This document shows positions 55,609 through 64,000 of a stretch of DNA of 64,000 nucleotides, in pieces. The notes below the pieces were generated by a model. The model saw nothing but the letters and a program-made list of their open reading frames with translations, was not told where the DNA came from and ran no database searches. Source of the stretch: Legionella beliardensis (GTDB taxonomy: Bacteria > Pseudomonadota > Gammaproteobacteria > Legionellales > Legionellaceae); assembly GCF_900452395.1 (NCBI RefSeq), contig NZ_UGNV01000001.1, forward strand, positions 1,637,501 through 1,701,500, written 5' to 3'. Position 1 is the stretch's first letter. Each line of letters starts with the position of its first letter. The translations under genes and the position numbers were made by a program.

Positions 55609-56645
55609 TCGTGCTCCTTGTTCATATAGCGAGCGATCGCTTTTTTCTGCTCTTCATAAGTTTTTGAGAAAATATGGGTACCGTCGCCTTTCGCTACAAA
55701 ATAAAGGTAATCAGAAAACTTAGGATGAGCTGCAGCATCAATAGCATCACGCCCAACCATGGCAATAGGTGTAGGCGGTAACCCTCTATAGCGATAAGTA
55801 TTATAAGGAGAATCATAATCTAAATTATGATGCCCTAGTTTGCCTGAGAAAGAAGGGCCCAGGCCATAAATAACCGTTGGATCCATTTGCAATGGCATCC
55901 TTTTTTTAAGCCGATTAACCACAATACCACCAACAATTCGTCGCTCAGATGGTAAAGAAGTTTCTTTCTCAAGGATAGAAGCAACAATAAGGAGCTCATA
56001 AGGCGTTTTATAGGGCAAACCGGGGCTACGTGTTTCCCAATTTGAATTTAATATAGCTAGCAAACTTTTATTAGCATGCAAAAGCAGTCGTTTGGCATCA
56101 CTGCCAGCATCATAATGGTAGGTATCAGCAAGAAGCAAACCTTCAGCGCTTGAATAATTACCTATGACTGTTGCCCAGTCATCAGATTGGTAATTTAAAT
56201 AAGGTGCTTGCAGGAGCTTTTGCTGCACTTGATAAACATTACTACCTTCGATAATTCGAAAAGCTGCTGTTAAAACATCACCCTTAACAATACGATCAAT
56301 AAAATTTGGTGCTGACTCACCTGGTTGAATTTGATAAACACCAGCTTTTAAATGATTTGCTAACCCTTTATATTTAATATAATTTTGTATTAAAGGCTTA
56401 GATTGAATGTAGCCATTATTATATAAGTATTGCACTAATGCGCTCGCAGTCGAGTTAGCTTTAACTTCGACAATCAGCGGCTTACCCTCTGTCATCATTG
56501 GTTTCATCAAAAAAAAGTAAAGTCCGCCTAAAAAAACTGCTATTAATAAACCAAGAGTTATTAAAAAATAGCTGATTATTTTTAAGGCTGAGCGTTTCTG
56601 CCCAGCTACGTGAGTGTTTAGTGTTGGCTTGTTGTCAGTTTGCAT
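55605..56645 (-). CDS. mltG: Endolytic murein transglycosylase MltG
   Basis: The 346-residue protein has one N-terminal membrane segment (about 25-47), a LysM-like region and a YceG domain with the catalytic Glu in SILEKETSLPSER followed by PLQMDPTVIYG and LPPTPIA. It ends glycan strands and affects cell-wall chain length. tmk follows with a four-base overlap. Confidence 0.94.
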   Translation of the reverse strand: MQTDNKPTLNTHVAGQKRSALKIISYFLITLGLLIAVFLGGLYFFLMKPMMTEGKPLIVEVKANSTASALVQYLYNNGYIQSKPLIQNYIKYKGLANHLKAGVYQIQPGESAPNFIDRIVKGDVLTAAFRIIEGSNVYQVQQKLLQAPYLNYQSDDWATVIGNYSSAEGLLLADTYHYDAGSDAKRLLLHANKSLLAILNSNWETRSPGLPYKTPYELLIVASILEKETSLPSERRIVGGIVVNRLKKRMPLQMDPTVIYGLGPSFSGKLGHHNLDYDSPYNTYRYRGLPPTPIAMVGRDAIDAAAHPKFSDYLYFVAKGDGTHIFSKTYEEQKKAIARYMNKEHE

Positions 56646-57030
56646 TTATTGCACCATAGATAAAAGCTACTGTTCTAGCAATCCCTATGAATAATTTCCC
56701 ATTTGAAACAGAATTAAACATAAAATAACCACGCAACCTTAATTGTCGGTTTAAAAGATTAAGATATACTATTTATACTTAATTTAAAATTGGCGCCTTA
56801 CAAATCCTTTAATATTCTTTTATGTTTTAGACTTCTTACGAACCTGTCAATACCGTACCAAAGCCTAGTAAAAAATCATCTGAAAGAACAAGCGCGTACA
56901 GGCAGTACGTAAGTAAGCAATCTGAAGATTTTTTTCGTGAGATTAGTCCGTTGATAGTAGACTTTAAAAGCCTGATGTAGTTTACCTGGTGTACTTAGCT
57001 ATTTACGTAAATTTAGCTACAGATATAAAA
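56646..57030. other. Gap with nested palindrome after fabF
   Basis: This 385-base gap between fabF and mltG, both on the minus strand, contains no gene. A nested inverted repeat at 56870-56934 is described separately. The mltG promoter should lie within 56650-56850 but was not clear. Confidence 0.4.
56870..56934 (-). terminator. Nested palindrome, possible fabF terminator
   Basis: AAAAAATC (56870-56877) pairs with GATTTTTT (56927-56934), and inside them CGTAC (56895-56899) pairs with GTACG (56905-56909). On the minus strand it ends in a T-run about 100 bases after the fabF stop. The inner part resembles dispersed repeat sequences, so it may be a repeat instead of, or as well as, a terminator. 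Confidence 0.35.
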
Positions 57031-58281
57031 TTACTCAGGCAAATCGATACGTTTAAATAACAAACTACCATTTGTTCCACCAAAGCCTAGCGAATTACTT
57101 AATGCATAATCAATTTTTCTAGATTGAGGTTCATGTGGTACATAATTTAAATCACAGCCTTCATCTGGTTGATCTAAATTTATAGTAGGCGGAGCTACTT
57201 GATCTTGAATAGCCAAGATACTAAATATGGCTTCTACTGCACCAGCAGCACCAAGTAGATGGCCTGTCATTGATTTAGTCGAGCTCATTGCTAATTTATA
57301 AGCATGCTCTTTAAAAACCCTTTTTACCGCTTTTGTTTCATTTAAATCATTTAAATAAGTAGATGTTCCATGGGCATTGATATAATCAATTAAGGCTGGA
57401 TCAATATTGGCATCTTGAATTGCTGCAAGCATGGCTCGTGATGCACCATCAGCATCTTCATCGGGTGCTGTAATATGGAAAGCATCGCCCGACATGCCAA
57501 AACCTACTAATTCAGCATACATTTTTGCACCGCGCGCTTTAGCATGCTCATATTCTTCTAAGATTAAAATACCAGCACCCTCACCCATAACAAAACCATC
57601 TCTATCCTTATCCCATGGGCGCGAAGCCTTTTCTGGCTCCTCATTACGTTTAGAAAGCGAGCGTACAGCTGAGAAACCAGCTAAACATAAAGGCGTGGTT
57701 GTCATCTCAGCACCACCACAAATCATGATATCAGCATCGCCATGAGCAATCATACGCCCTGCTAATCCAATATTATGCGTACCCGTAGTGCAAGCCGTGA
57801 CAACAGAAATATTAGGGCCTTTTAATTTATACTTAATAGAAATTTGTCCTGCAACCATATTAATAATACCTGCAGGTATAAAGAATGGAGAAACCTTCCG
57901 GGGCCCGCCCGCCATCAGTTTTTCTTGATTATTGGTGATCGTTTCTATACCACCAATACCAGCACCTACAGCCACGCCAGCACGTAAGGCCGTTTCATCG
58001 TTGATATCAAGCCCAGAGCTAGCTAAGGCTTCATCAGCTGCAGCTAGCCCATATTGGGTAAATAAATCCATTTTTCGAGCATCTTTAAGCGGCACGTATT
58101 TTTCAATGTTAAAATTCTTTACCTTAGCCCAAATTTTAGTAGGAAAATCAGTTGTATCAAAACCTTCTACAGGGCCGACACCACTTTTACCTGCCAAAAT
58201 ATTATGCCAAGTTTCTTCTACATTTAGACCAAGTGGGGTTACCATCCCCATGCCAGTAACTACAATACGCCGCTTACTCAA
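57031..58281 (-). CDS. fabF: Beta-ketoacyl-ACP synthase II FabF
   Basis: The 416-residue condensing enzyme has the Cys in VTACTTGTHN, and catalytic His in NAHGTST and in GHLLGAAGA. The start is TTG 58281 (MSKRRIVVTGMGM), because AAGGAG lies seven bases upstream; another in-frame TTG at 58302 overlaps the acpP stop and has no ribosome binding site. It follows acpP by 17 bases. Confidence 0.95.
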   Translation of the reverse strand: MSKRRIVVTGMGMVTPLGLNVEETWHNILAGKSGVGPVEGFDTTDFPTKIWAKVKNFNIEKYVPLKDARKMDLFTQYGLAAADEALASSGLDINDETALRAGVAVGAGIGGIETITNNQEKLMAGGPRKVSPFFIPAGIINMVAGQISIKYKLKGPNISVVTACTTGTHNIGLAGRMIAHGDADIMICGGAEMTTTPLCLAGFSAVRSLSKRNEEPEKASRPWDKDRDGFVMGEGAGILILEEYEHAKARGAKMYAELVGFGMSGDAFHITAPDEDADGASRAMLAAIQDANIDPALIDYINAHGTSTYLNDLNETKAVKRVFKEHAYKLAMSSTKSMTGHLLGAAGAVEAIFSILAIQDQVAPPTINLDQPDEGCDLNYVPHEPQSRKIDYALSNSLGFGGTNGSLLFKRIDLPE

Positions 58282-58298
58282 TGAATAGCTCCTTAATT

Positions 58299-58547
58299 TC
58301 AAGCTTCTTCTTTATTCATATTAGATTCAATATAATCAATTGCTTCTTGAATAGTCGTAATTTTTTCTGCTTTCTCATCTGGAATTTCAGTTTCAAATTC
58401 TTCTTCAAGAGCCATAACAAGTTCTACTGTATCAAGAGAATCAGCACCTAAATCTTCTACAAATGAAGCATCATTCTTCAATTCATCTGCCGTAACACCT
58501 AATTGCTCGCCGACAATTTTACGAACTCGCTCTTCAACTGTACTCAT
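58299..58547 (-). CDS. acpP: Acyl carrier protein
   Basis: The 82-residue acidic protein carries the phosphopantetheine site DSL with Ser37 in GADSLDTVE. Length is normal and the sequence is typical ([18 protein letters not shown]). It lies between fabG and fabF, with 122 bases before it, where an additional promoter is likely. Confidence 0.98.
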   Translation of the reverse strand: MSTVEERVRKIVGEQLGVTADELKNDASFVEDLGADSLDTVELVMALEEEFETEIPDEKAEKITTIQEAIDYIESNMNKEEA

Positions 58548-58669
58548 AACTTGTATTTCCTTTCTTAAGGTTAAAAAAATATATGGTGGGTAGTTTATTC
58601 ATTTCTTTAAAGAACGCAAGCTTAATTAATATAAGTTTAACAGAATCTCCCTTAAAAGACCCAAGTTAA

Positions 58670-59416
58670 CTAATCCATATATAAGCCACCGTTCACATGA
58701 ATAGTCTCACCAGTAATATAGCTTGCATGATCAGAAGCTAGGAATGCAACAATTGCTGCTATGTCTTTGACTTGGCCAAAACGTTTCATAGGAATGCGTT
58801 TCATCATTTCTTCTTTTACCAAATCAGGCAGAGCATTTGTCATATCCGTTTCAATAAAACCAGGCGCAACCACATTAACAGTCACACCTCGACTAGCTAT
58901 TTCTTGCGCTAATGATTTTGAAAAACCTATGACACCTGCTTTAGCAGCCGTATAATTAGCTTGGCCTGAGTTCCCACTTGAACCCACCACAGAGCCAATT
59001 GTAATAATACGTCCCCACCTTGCTCTAAACATAGGCTTAATACAAGCCTTGCTCATGCGGAAAATAGCATTTAAATTGGTTTCAATGACTCGGTACCATT
59101 CTTCATCATCCATGCGTAACAATAGATTATCTGCTGTAATACCGGCATTATTGATTAAGATTGAAGGTAACTTTTTTTCATCAGAAAGCTCTGCCATAAG
59201 GCTTTCAACCTGTTCTGTACTCGTTACATCAAGAACCATTCCCTCGCCCTGAAGATTATTATCCTTAAAACGTTGGCTAATGGCCAGGGCGGCATCTTTG
59301 GTGGTTGCAGTGCCTATGACATAAGCGCCATTCTGGGCCAATGTTTGCGCAACAGCGCTACCAATACCTCGGCTTGCACCTGTCACCAAAGCTAGTTTAC
59401 CTTCTAGGTTAATCAT
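58670..59416 (-). CDS. fabG: 3-oxoacyl-ACP reductase FabG
   Basis: The 248-residue SDR has the cofactor-binding TGASRGIGSAVA at 14-25, the NNAG motif, and the Ser-Tyr-Lys triad with YTAAK near 153-157. It reduces beta-ketoacyl-ACP with NADPH. It is 61 bases after fabD. Confidence 0.97.
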   Translation of the reverse strand: MINLEGKLALVTGASRGIGSAVAQTLAQNGAYVIGTATTKDAALAISQRFKDNNLQGEGMVLDVTSTEQVESLMAELSDEKKLPSILINNAGITADNLLLRMDDEEWYRVIETNLNAIFRMSKACIKPMFRARWGRIITIGSVVGSSGNSGQANYTAAKAGVIGFSKSLAQEIASRGVTVNVVAPGFIETDMTNALPDLVKEEMMKRIPMKRFGQVKDIAAIVAFLASDHASYITGETIHVNGGLYMD

Positions 59417-59477
59417 ATAAACCCCTTTATTAAATCATATTTAATCTTAACTGATTAAGATTGAACACCCTTTGAGC

Positions 59478-60428
59478 TTAATTTTCTTGCGTTTGCAATT
59501 GCGATACAACGTGATTAAGTGAATTTTTATCATGTGTATTAAATATTGCTAAGCTTTTATCAATGCGCTTTATTAATCCTGCAAGAACTTTTCCAGGACC
59601 ACATTCGATAAATTGACTTACACCCTTTTTTTGCATCATTTGAATGGTTTCAACCCATCTTACGGGCTTATATAATTGTTCTTTTAATAAAGAACGAATT
59701 TGTTCAGGGCTTTCATAACAGCTTAAATCAACATTACTAATTACTTTTATTGCCGGTGTAAAAATTGGCGTTTCATCTAAATAAGATTTAAAAGCCATTG
59801 CTGCTTCTTCTAGCAAAGAACAGTGACAAGGAACGCTGACAGGAATAAGTTTAGCTAGCCGCGCGTCTCGATTATTTGCTTCAGTAATGGCCTTTTCAAC
59901 TGCAATACTGTGACCTGCAATCACTACTTGGCCTATCGTATTATAATTTGCTATTGATACTTGCTCACTAGGAGTACTTACCTTAGAACAAATGTCATGC
60001 ACCACTTCATCAGTTAAACCAATGATAGCTGCCATCGCACCTTGTCCTAGCGGAATGGTTTCCTGCATCAATTGACCACGTTTTGCTACTAATTTTACGG
60101 CATGAGGTAAACTTAATGCGCCAGCACATACCAAAGCAGCATACTCACCCAAACTATGCCCAGCCATCCATTTAGGCTGCGGCAATTCTTGCGCACGTAA
60201 CAAATTATAGATAGCTACATCAGCTGCTAACATAATGACTTGCGTGTTTTCAGTCTGATTTAACTTATTTTCAGGTCCATGTTGAACAAGATCCCATGTA
60301 TCATAGCCAACTTGCTGAGAAGCAATAGCAAAGGTTTCTTCAATTATTGGGTAATTTCGAGCCAGCTCTGCTAACATTCCTATTGATTGAGAACCTTGGC
60401 CTGGAAATACAAATGCGCACTCTGTCAT
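59478..60428 (-). CDS. fabD: Malonyl-CoA:ACP transacylase FabD
   Basis: The 316-residue enzyme has FPGQGSQS near the N-terminus, the nucleophile GHSLGE near residue 91-96 and the catalytic His in VPCHCSLLE. It moves malonate from CoA to ACP. It lies 90 bases after fabH. Confidence 0.96.
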   Translation of the reverse strand: MTECAFVFPGQGSQSIGMLAELARNYPIIEETFAIASQQVGYDTWDLVQHGPENKLNQTENTQVIMLAADVAIYNLLRAQELPQPKWMAGHSLGEYAALVCAGALSLPHAVKLVAKRGQLMQETIPLGQGAMAAIIGLTDEVVHDICSKVSTPSEQVSIANYNTIGQVVIAGHSIAVEKAITEANNRDARLAKLIPVSVPCHCSLLEEAAMAFKSYLDETPIFTPAIKVISNVDLSCYESPEQIRSLLKEQLYKPVRWVETIQMMQKKGVSQFIECGPGKVLAGLIKRIDKSLAIFNTHDKNSLNHVVSQLQTQEN

Positions 60429-60518
60429 GTAAAAAAACCTCTAAATTCTCACTGTCCCCACAGTTAATAACTTAATCAAAAATGAGATGACTGTTGCTAA
60501 CGGCTATTAACTTAAGCG

Positions 60519-61475
60519 TTAATACCGTATTATCATCGCTCCCCAAGTCATGCCACCGCCAAACGATTCTAGTAATAACAAATCACCCCGTTTAATGCGT
60601 TGCTCTTTAATGGCTGCATCTAGCGCAAGTGGAATGGATGCTGCTGAGGTATTGCCTTGGTTTTCGATGGTAACAACAACTTGTGACATAGGTAAGTTTA
60701 ATTTTTTAGCAATTCCTTGAATAATACGGATATTCGCTTGATGAGGAATTAACCAATTAATATCAGATTGGGCGAGCCCGCTGGCCTCTAAAATTTCGTC
60801 AACGATATCTCCCATAATATTGACTGCAATTTTAAACACCTCATTGCCACGCATACCGATTAACGCTTTATTGCCTTGAGAAGTGTAGTTTGGATAAGAC
60901 AATAGTGAATTTGCATCAAAGGCAGCGTGCAAGACACTAGCCATAATACCAGGCTCCTCTTGCGCACTTAATATTGCTGCTCCTGCACCATCACCAAATA
61001 ATACACAGGTTGAGCGATCATTCCAATCAACGGCCCTTGACATCGATTCACTGCCAACAACTAACACGTGCTTTGCTGAGCCAGCTTGAATATACTGTTT
61101 AGCGACATCCATTGCATAAACAAAACCACTGCATGCAGCCCCAACATCAAGCGCGGGGATACCTGCCGACGTTAAACCTAAAGCATGTTGTACATAACAA
61201 GCAACCCCTGGGAAAAAATTATCCGGTGTACAGCTTGCAGCTATAATCAAGTCAATGTCGTTAGGCAAAATAGTTGACGATTCAAACGCTTGTTTTGCGG
61301 CTTGAGCTGCCATGTAAGATGTTGTTTCATAATCAGAAGCAATATGACGGCTACTAATGCCTGTACGCGAAAAAATCCAATCATGAGTTGTATTTAATTT
61401 AGTTTCTAGCTCATAATTTGTAAGATTTCGCTCTGGTAGATAGCTACCTGTTCCATTAATAACCGCATGCATCAT
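60519..61475 (-). CDS. fabH: Beta-ketoacyl-ACP synthase III FabH
   Basis: The 318-residue enzyme starts fatty-acid synthesis from acetyl-CoA and malonyl-ACP. The catalytic Cys is C115 in GAACSGF (C114 if the second Met is the start), with His in IPHQANIRI and Asn in NQGNTSAAS. The start overlaps the plsX stop by four bases. Confidence 0.96.
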   Translation of the reverse strand: MMHAVINGTGSYLPERNLTNYELETKLNTTHDWIFSRTGISSRHIASDYETTSYMAAQAAKQAFESSTILPNDIDLIIAASCTPDNFFPGVACYVQHALGLTSAGIPALDVGAACSGFVYAMDVAKQYIQAGSAKHVLVVGSESMSRAVDWNDRSTCVLFGDGAGAAILSAQEEPGIMASVLHAAFDANSLLSYPNYTSQGNKALIGMRGNEVFKIAVNIMGDIVDEILEASGLAQSDINWLIPHQANIRIIQGIAKKLNLPMSQVVVTIENQGNTSAASIPLALDAAIKEQRIKRGDLLLLESFGGGMTWGAMIIRY

Positions 61476-62500
61476 AACAATAAACCTTGATTAATAAACT
61501 CATTTATTTGATCACGCACTAAATCAACCACATTATTTTTTACTTGTAACATAGCTTCTTCAATAGCATATTGAAAAGCTAATTCATTAGCACTACCATG
61601 ACTTTTGACTACCGTGCCATTTAATCCTAATAAACTTGCACCGTTATAACGAGCTGGATCCATGCGAGTTTTTAAGCGTTTTAAGGCTGGCCAAGCAACA
61701 ATACTCATAAACCGAGTTAAAACATTTTTTAAAAAAGATTCTTTTAAAATAGCCAGCATTAATTTGGCAAGTCCCTCACTTGCTTTTAGAGCGACATTGC
61801 CAACGAACCCATCACAAACAACTAAATCGACTTCACCTGAGTAAAAATCATCGCCTTCCACATAGCCGACATAATTTAATAGACTACAATCAGCTAACAT
61901 GTGCGCTGTTCGCTTGATTTTGTCATTGCCTTTTATTTCTTCTACACCAATATTTAACAGAGCAATTTTTGGTTTAGGCTTTTTATCAAGGGCTTGAATA
62001 AGTGCTGAACCCATTACTGCAAATTGAAAAAGATGCTCAGCACAGGAATCAACATTTGCCCCTAAATCAATCACACGGGTTTTATCTTGTAAAGTAGGTA
62101 ACTCCGCAATAATTGCTGGTCTATCTATTCCTGGCAGTGTTTTTAACACAAAACGAGCAGTAGCCATTAAAGCACCCGTATTGCCAGCGCTAACACAAGC
62201 TTGGGCGCGTCCAGATTTAACGAGGTTAATTGCCACTCGCATCGAGGAATCTTTCTTATTACGCATTGCATGCGAAGGCAATTCATCCATACCAACTACT
62301 TCAGAGGTATGGATAATAGTAAACTGAGCGCTATTAGAACCGCCGTGCTTTTTAAGATAAGTAGCAACTTGAGTTTGATCACCTACTAACAACAACCTTA
62401 AATCAGGATTGTGTTTCGCAGCACGAACGCAAGCAGGAACCAGGACCTTTGGCCCATGATCCCCACCCATCACATCAATTGCAATGGTGATAGTTTTCAA
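61472..62500 (-). CDS. plsX: Phosphate acyltransferase PlsX
   Basis: The 342-residue enzyme makes acyl-phosphate from acyl-ACP for phospholipid synthesis. It begins [18 protein letters not shown] and has [11 protein letters not shown] and [12 protein letters not shown], all typical. It follows rpmF by five bases and precedes fabH with an overlap. Confidence 0.96.
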   Translation of the reverse strand: MKTITIAIDVMGGDHGPKVLVPACVRAAKHNPDLRLLLVGDQTQVATYLKKHGGSNSAQFTIIHTSEVVGMDELPSHAMRNKKDSSMRVAINLVKSGRAQACVSAGNTGALMATARFVLKTLPGIDRPAIIAELPTLQDKTRVIDLGANVDSCAEHLFQFAVMGSALIQALDKKPKPKIALLNIGVEEIKGNDKIKRTAHMLADCSLLNYVGYVEGDDFYSGEVDLVVCDGFVGNVALKASEGLAKLMLAILKESFLKNVLTRFMSIVAWPALKRLKTRMDPARYNGASLLGLNGTVVKSHGSANELAFQYAIEEAMLQVKNNVVDLVRDQINEFINQGLLL

Positions 62501-62505
62501 TCGAT

Positions 62506-62700
62506 TTACTCTTGTTCGTAGACGTCGTTATCTTTATCTAATACCTTGCGGCCACGATAATAACCATCAGCGGTAATATGATGTCTACGATGAGTTTCAC
62601 CCGTTGTGCTATCAACACTTAAAGTTGGTCCAGTTAACGCGTCATGTGAACGCCTCATATCACGTCTTGAACGTGTTTTTCGGTTTTGTTGTACGGCCAT
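62506..62700 (-). CDS. rpmF: 50S ribosomal protein L32
   Basis: The 64-residue basic protein ([19 protein letters not shown]) matches bacterial L32. It carries none of the zinc-binding Cys of the other L32 form, as is usual in this group. It lies between yceD and plsX, the conserved order. Confidence 0.96.
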   Translation of the reverse strand: MAVQQNRKTRSRRDMRRSHDALTGPTLSVDSTTGETHRRHHITADGYYRGRKVLDKDNDVYEQE

Positions 62701-62773
62701 GCATTACTCCTAGGCAATTTGTATTCGTTGGTGCGAAATATTACCCATTTTTTGTCATTAATCCAAGTATTAC

Positions 62774-63217
62774 TTATAGTTTCTCATTAATATTAGGCGA
62801 AAAATGGATAAATTTACTGACTTCTGCATCACATTTCGTAATATCCGAGTGATATTCGGGGCTACAAAGATGTAATTCATCAGTGATTAATTCTACTAAG
62901 TTAACTAGCGAGTTTTTAGTCACAATACACTCATACTCATCCATTAACTTCTCCGCTTGAGCATCATTGTCGCAAATCGCTAATGTTGTACTGTTGTTAT
63001 AATTGTATAAAAATTGAGTCAAACAACGCTGGCATTCAATTGTAATATCGCCACTAACATTTAGCGTTAAGAGAAAATAGTTAGTCATTGCTTTAGCTGC
63101 ATAAGAACAACTTAGTAAGCATGGGGGGGCAACTCTAGATGGCATTCGCTCGGTTAATTCAAGTTGCACGCTTTCTGGCTCGGCTGTTTTAGCGCACGTT
63201 TTAAGATCAATTAGCAT
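62774..63217 (-). CDS. yceD: YceD family protein (DUF177)
   Basis: The 147-residue protein has the CQRC pair near 72-75 and a second Cys/His-containing segment LHLCSPEYH near the C-terminus, typical of YceD. The family is linked to 23S rRNA or ribosome assembly and always precedes rpmF. ATG 63217 is chosen; 15 codons upstream are open but hydrophobic and atypical. Confidence 0.88.
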   Translation of the reverse strand: MLIDLKTCAKTAEPESVQLELTERMPSRVAPPCLLSCSYAAKAMTNYFLLTLNVSGDITIECQRCLTQFLYNYNNSTTLAICDNDAQAEKLMDEYECIVTKNSLVNLVELITDELHLCSPEYHSDITKCDAEVSKFIHFSPNINEKL

Positions 63218-63326
63218 ATCAAGTCTCAAATATAATATAATAATACTCTTTAAGTTTAACAAATATAGGCTAATTAAGGTTAATAAATTTAATTTAGTCT
63301 TTCTCTTTAAATGAATTAATTAATAT

Positions 63327-64000
63327 ATGAAGAAAAAAGTAATTGTAGGAATGTCTGGCGGCGTTGATTCATCTGTAGCGGCATGGCTATTAAAAGAAGA
63401 AGGTTATCAGGTTGAAGGTTTATTTATGAAAAACTGGGAACAAGATGATAACGATAGCTTTTGCTCTGCTGCCATTGACTTGGCAGACGCACAAGCCGTG
63501 GCAAATCAACTGGATATTCCGCTACATACTGTTAATTTTTCTGAAGAATATTGGCATGACGTTTTTGCCCATTTTTTGCAGGAATATGAAGCCGGCCGCA
63601 CACCCAACCCAGACGTTCTTTGCAATAAAGAAATTAAATTTAAAGCCTTCTTAAACCATGCCTTAGGTTTAGGTGCAGATTATATTGCTACAGGACATTA
63701 CGCTCGAGGCGAGCAGGGTCGTTTATTTAAAGCTAAGGATAGAGACAAAGATCAAACATATTTCTTGCATGCAGTTGACAAAGAAGCATTAGCAAAAACC
63801 TTGTTTCCTATAGGAAATTATTTAAAAAGCGAAATTCGCACCTTGGCTACTAAGTTAGAGTTAGTGACTTCGCATAAGAAAGACTCAACTGGAATTTGCT
63901 TTATTGGTGAGAAGCGTTTTAAATCATTCCTTAATGAGTTTATTTTAGCCAAGCCAGGTGAGATCCAAAGTGCAGACGGCAAGTTCTTGGGCAAGCACGA
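63327..64000 (+). CDS. mnmA: tRNA-specific 2-thiouridylase MnmA (3' end beyond window)
   Basis: The visible 224 codons encode the N-terminal part of Mnm[11 protein letters not shown]-loop, the FMKNWEQDD segment, catalytic Cys in [18 protein letters not shown], and the second Cys in STGICFIG. It thiolates U34 of Glu, Gln and Lys tRNAs with sulfur from the Tus system. It diverges from yceD and is complete except for the right end, which is cut by the window. Confidence 0.96.
   Translation, partial: MKKKVIVGMSGGVDSSVAAWLLKEEGYQVEGLFMKNWEQDDNDSFCSAAIDLADAQAVANQLDIPLHTVNFSEEYWHDVFAHFLQEYEAGRTPNPDVLCNKEIKFKAFLNHALGLGADYIATGHYARGEQGRLFKAKDRDKDQTYFLHAVDKEALAKTLFPIGNYLKSEIRTLATKLELVTSHKKDSTGICFIGEKRFKSFLNEFILAKPGEIQSADGKFLGKH

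Noticed and set aside
1-64000. CRISPR arrays, tRNA or rRNA genes, prophage or transposase genes
   Set aside because: Reading all gaps showed no regular spaced repeats, no cloverleaf-like segments and no integrase or transposase motifs.

Overview
The window is a dense, AT-rich stretch of a gammaproteobacterial chromosome, almost certainly from Legionella or a close relative in the Legionellales. The reasons are the protein families, the gene order gltA / gyrA-serC-aroA-cmk-rpsA-lapA-lapB-aminotransferase-pyrF-patatin (which, from memory, matches the L. pneumophila chromosome around gyrA), and three genes that look like secreted effectors: a VpdC-like patatin, an ankyrin-repeat protein with a YopT-like Cys/His/Asp triad, and a protein with an F-box-like N-terminus. 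No rRNA, tRNA, CRISPR array, prophage or complete insertion sequence was seen.

Positions 1-7118 (all minus) form a probable capsule or surface-glycan operon. Read in the direction of transcription it holds a tiny glycine-rich exported protein, KpsM- and KpsT-type ABC exporter subunits, a FlaA1/CapD-type UDP-sugar 4,6-dehydratase, a UDP-sulfoquinovose synthase (SQD1 family), a hexapeptide acyltransferase, a DegT aminotransferase and a glycosyltransferase cut by the window edge. Together they suggest an exported glycan with a 4-amino-6-deoxy sugar and possibly a sulfonated sugar. Positions 7289-13580 (minus) hold an fmdB-like gene, a DUF502 gene, aspS, an MscK-type channel and mutH.

Positions 13581-20791 hold the biotin locus. 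bioB-bioF-bioH-bioD run left and bioA runs right from a short intergenic region with a clear bioB promoter and a BirA-like operator. bioA is overlapped by an EAL phosphodiesterase gene, which is overlapped by a small cysteine-rich secreted protein. The last codons of bioD come from a dispersed palindromic repeat that recurs near 26.2 kb. Positions 20798-23884 (plus) hold coaE, zapD, a purine nucleoside phosphorylase and deoC; ubiA and ubiC converge on them. Positions 25393-27626 hold two FimT/GspH-type pseudopilins, separated by a repeat-filled gap, and a family 4 uracil-DNA glycosylase.

Positions 27662-41888 (minus) run from the patatin-like protein through pyrF, a WbpE-like aminotransferase, lapB, lapA, rpsA, cmk, aroA and serC to gyrA. 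gltA diverges from gyrA. Positions 43717-48738 are the accessory part: the ankyrin/protease-like protein, a NUDIX hydrolase, a small exported protein, a GNAT acetyltransferase, a gene remnant and the F-box-like protein. Positions 48801-56645 (minus) hold an MFS transporter, anmK, an FAD monooxygenase and the mltG-tmk-holB-pilZ-tatD cluster. Positions 57031-63217 (minus) hold yceD-rpmF-plsX-fabH-fabD-fabG-acpP-fabF, the fatty-acid and phospholipid initiation cluster. mnmA starts divergently at 63327 and runs off the window.

All family assignments come from reading motifs and remembered homologues; no database search was run.
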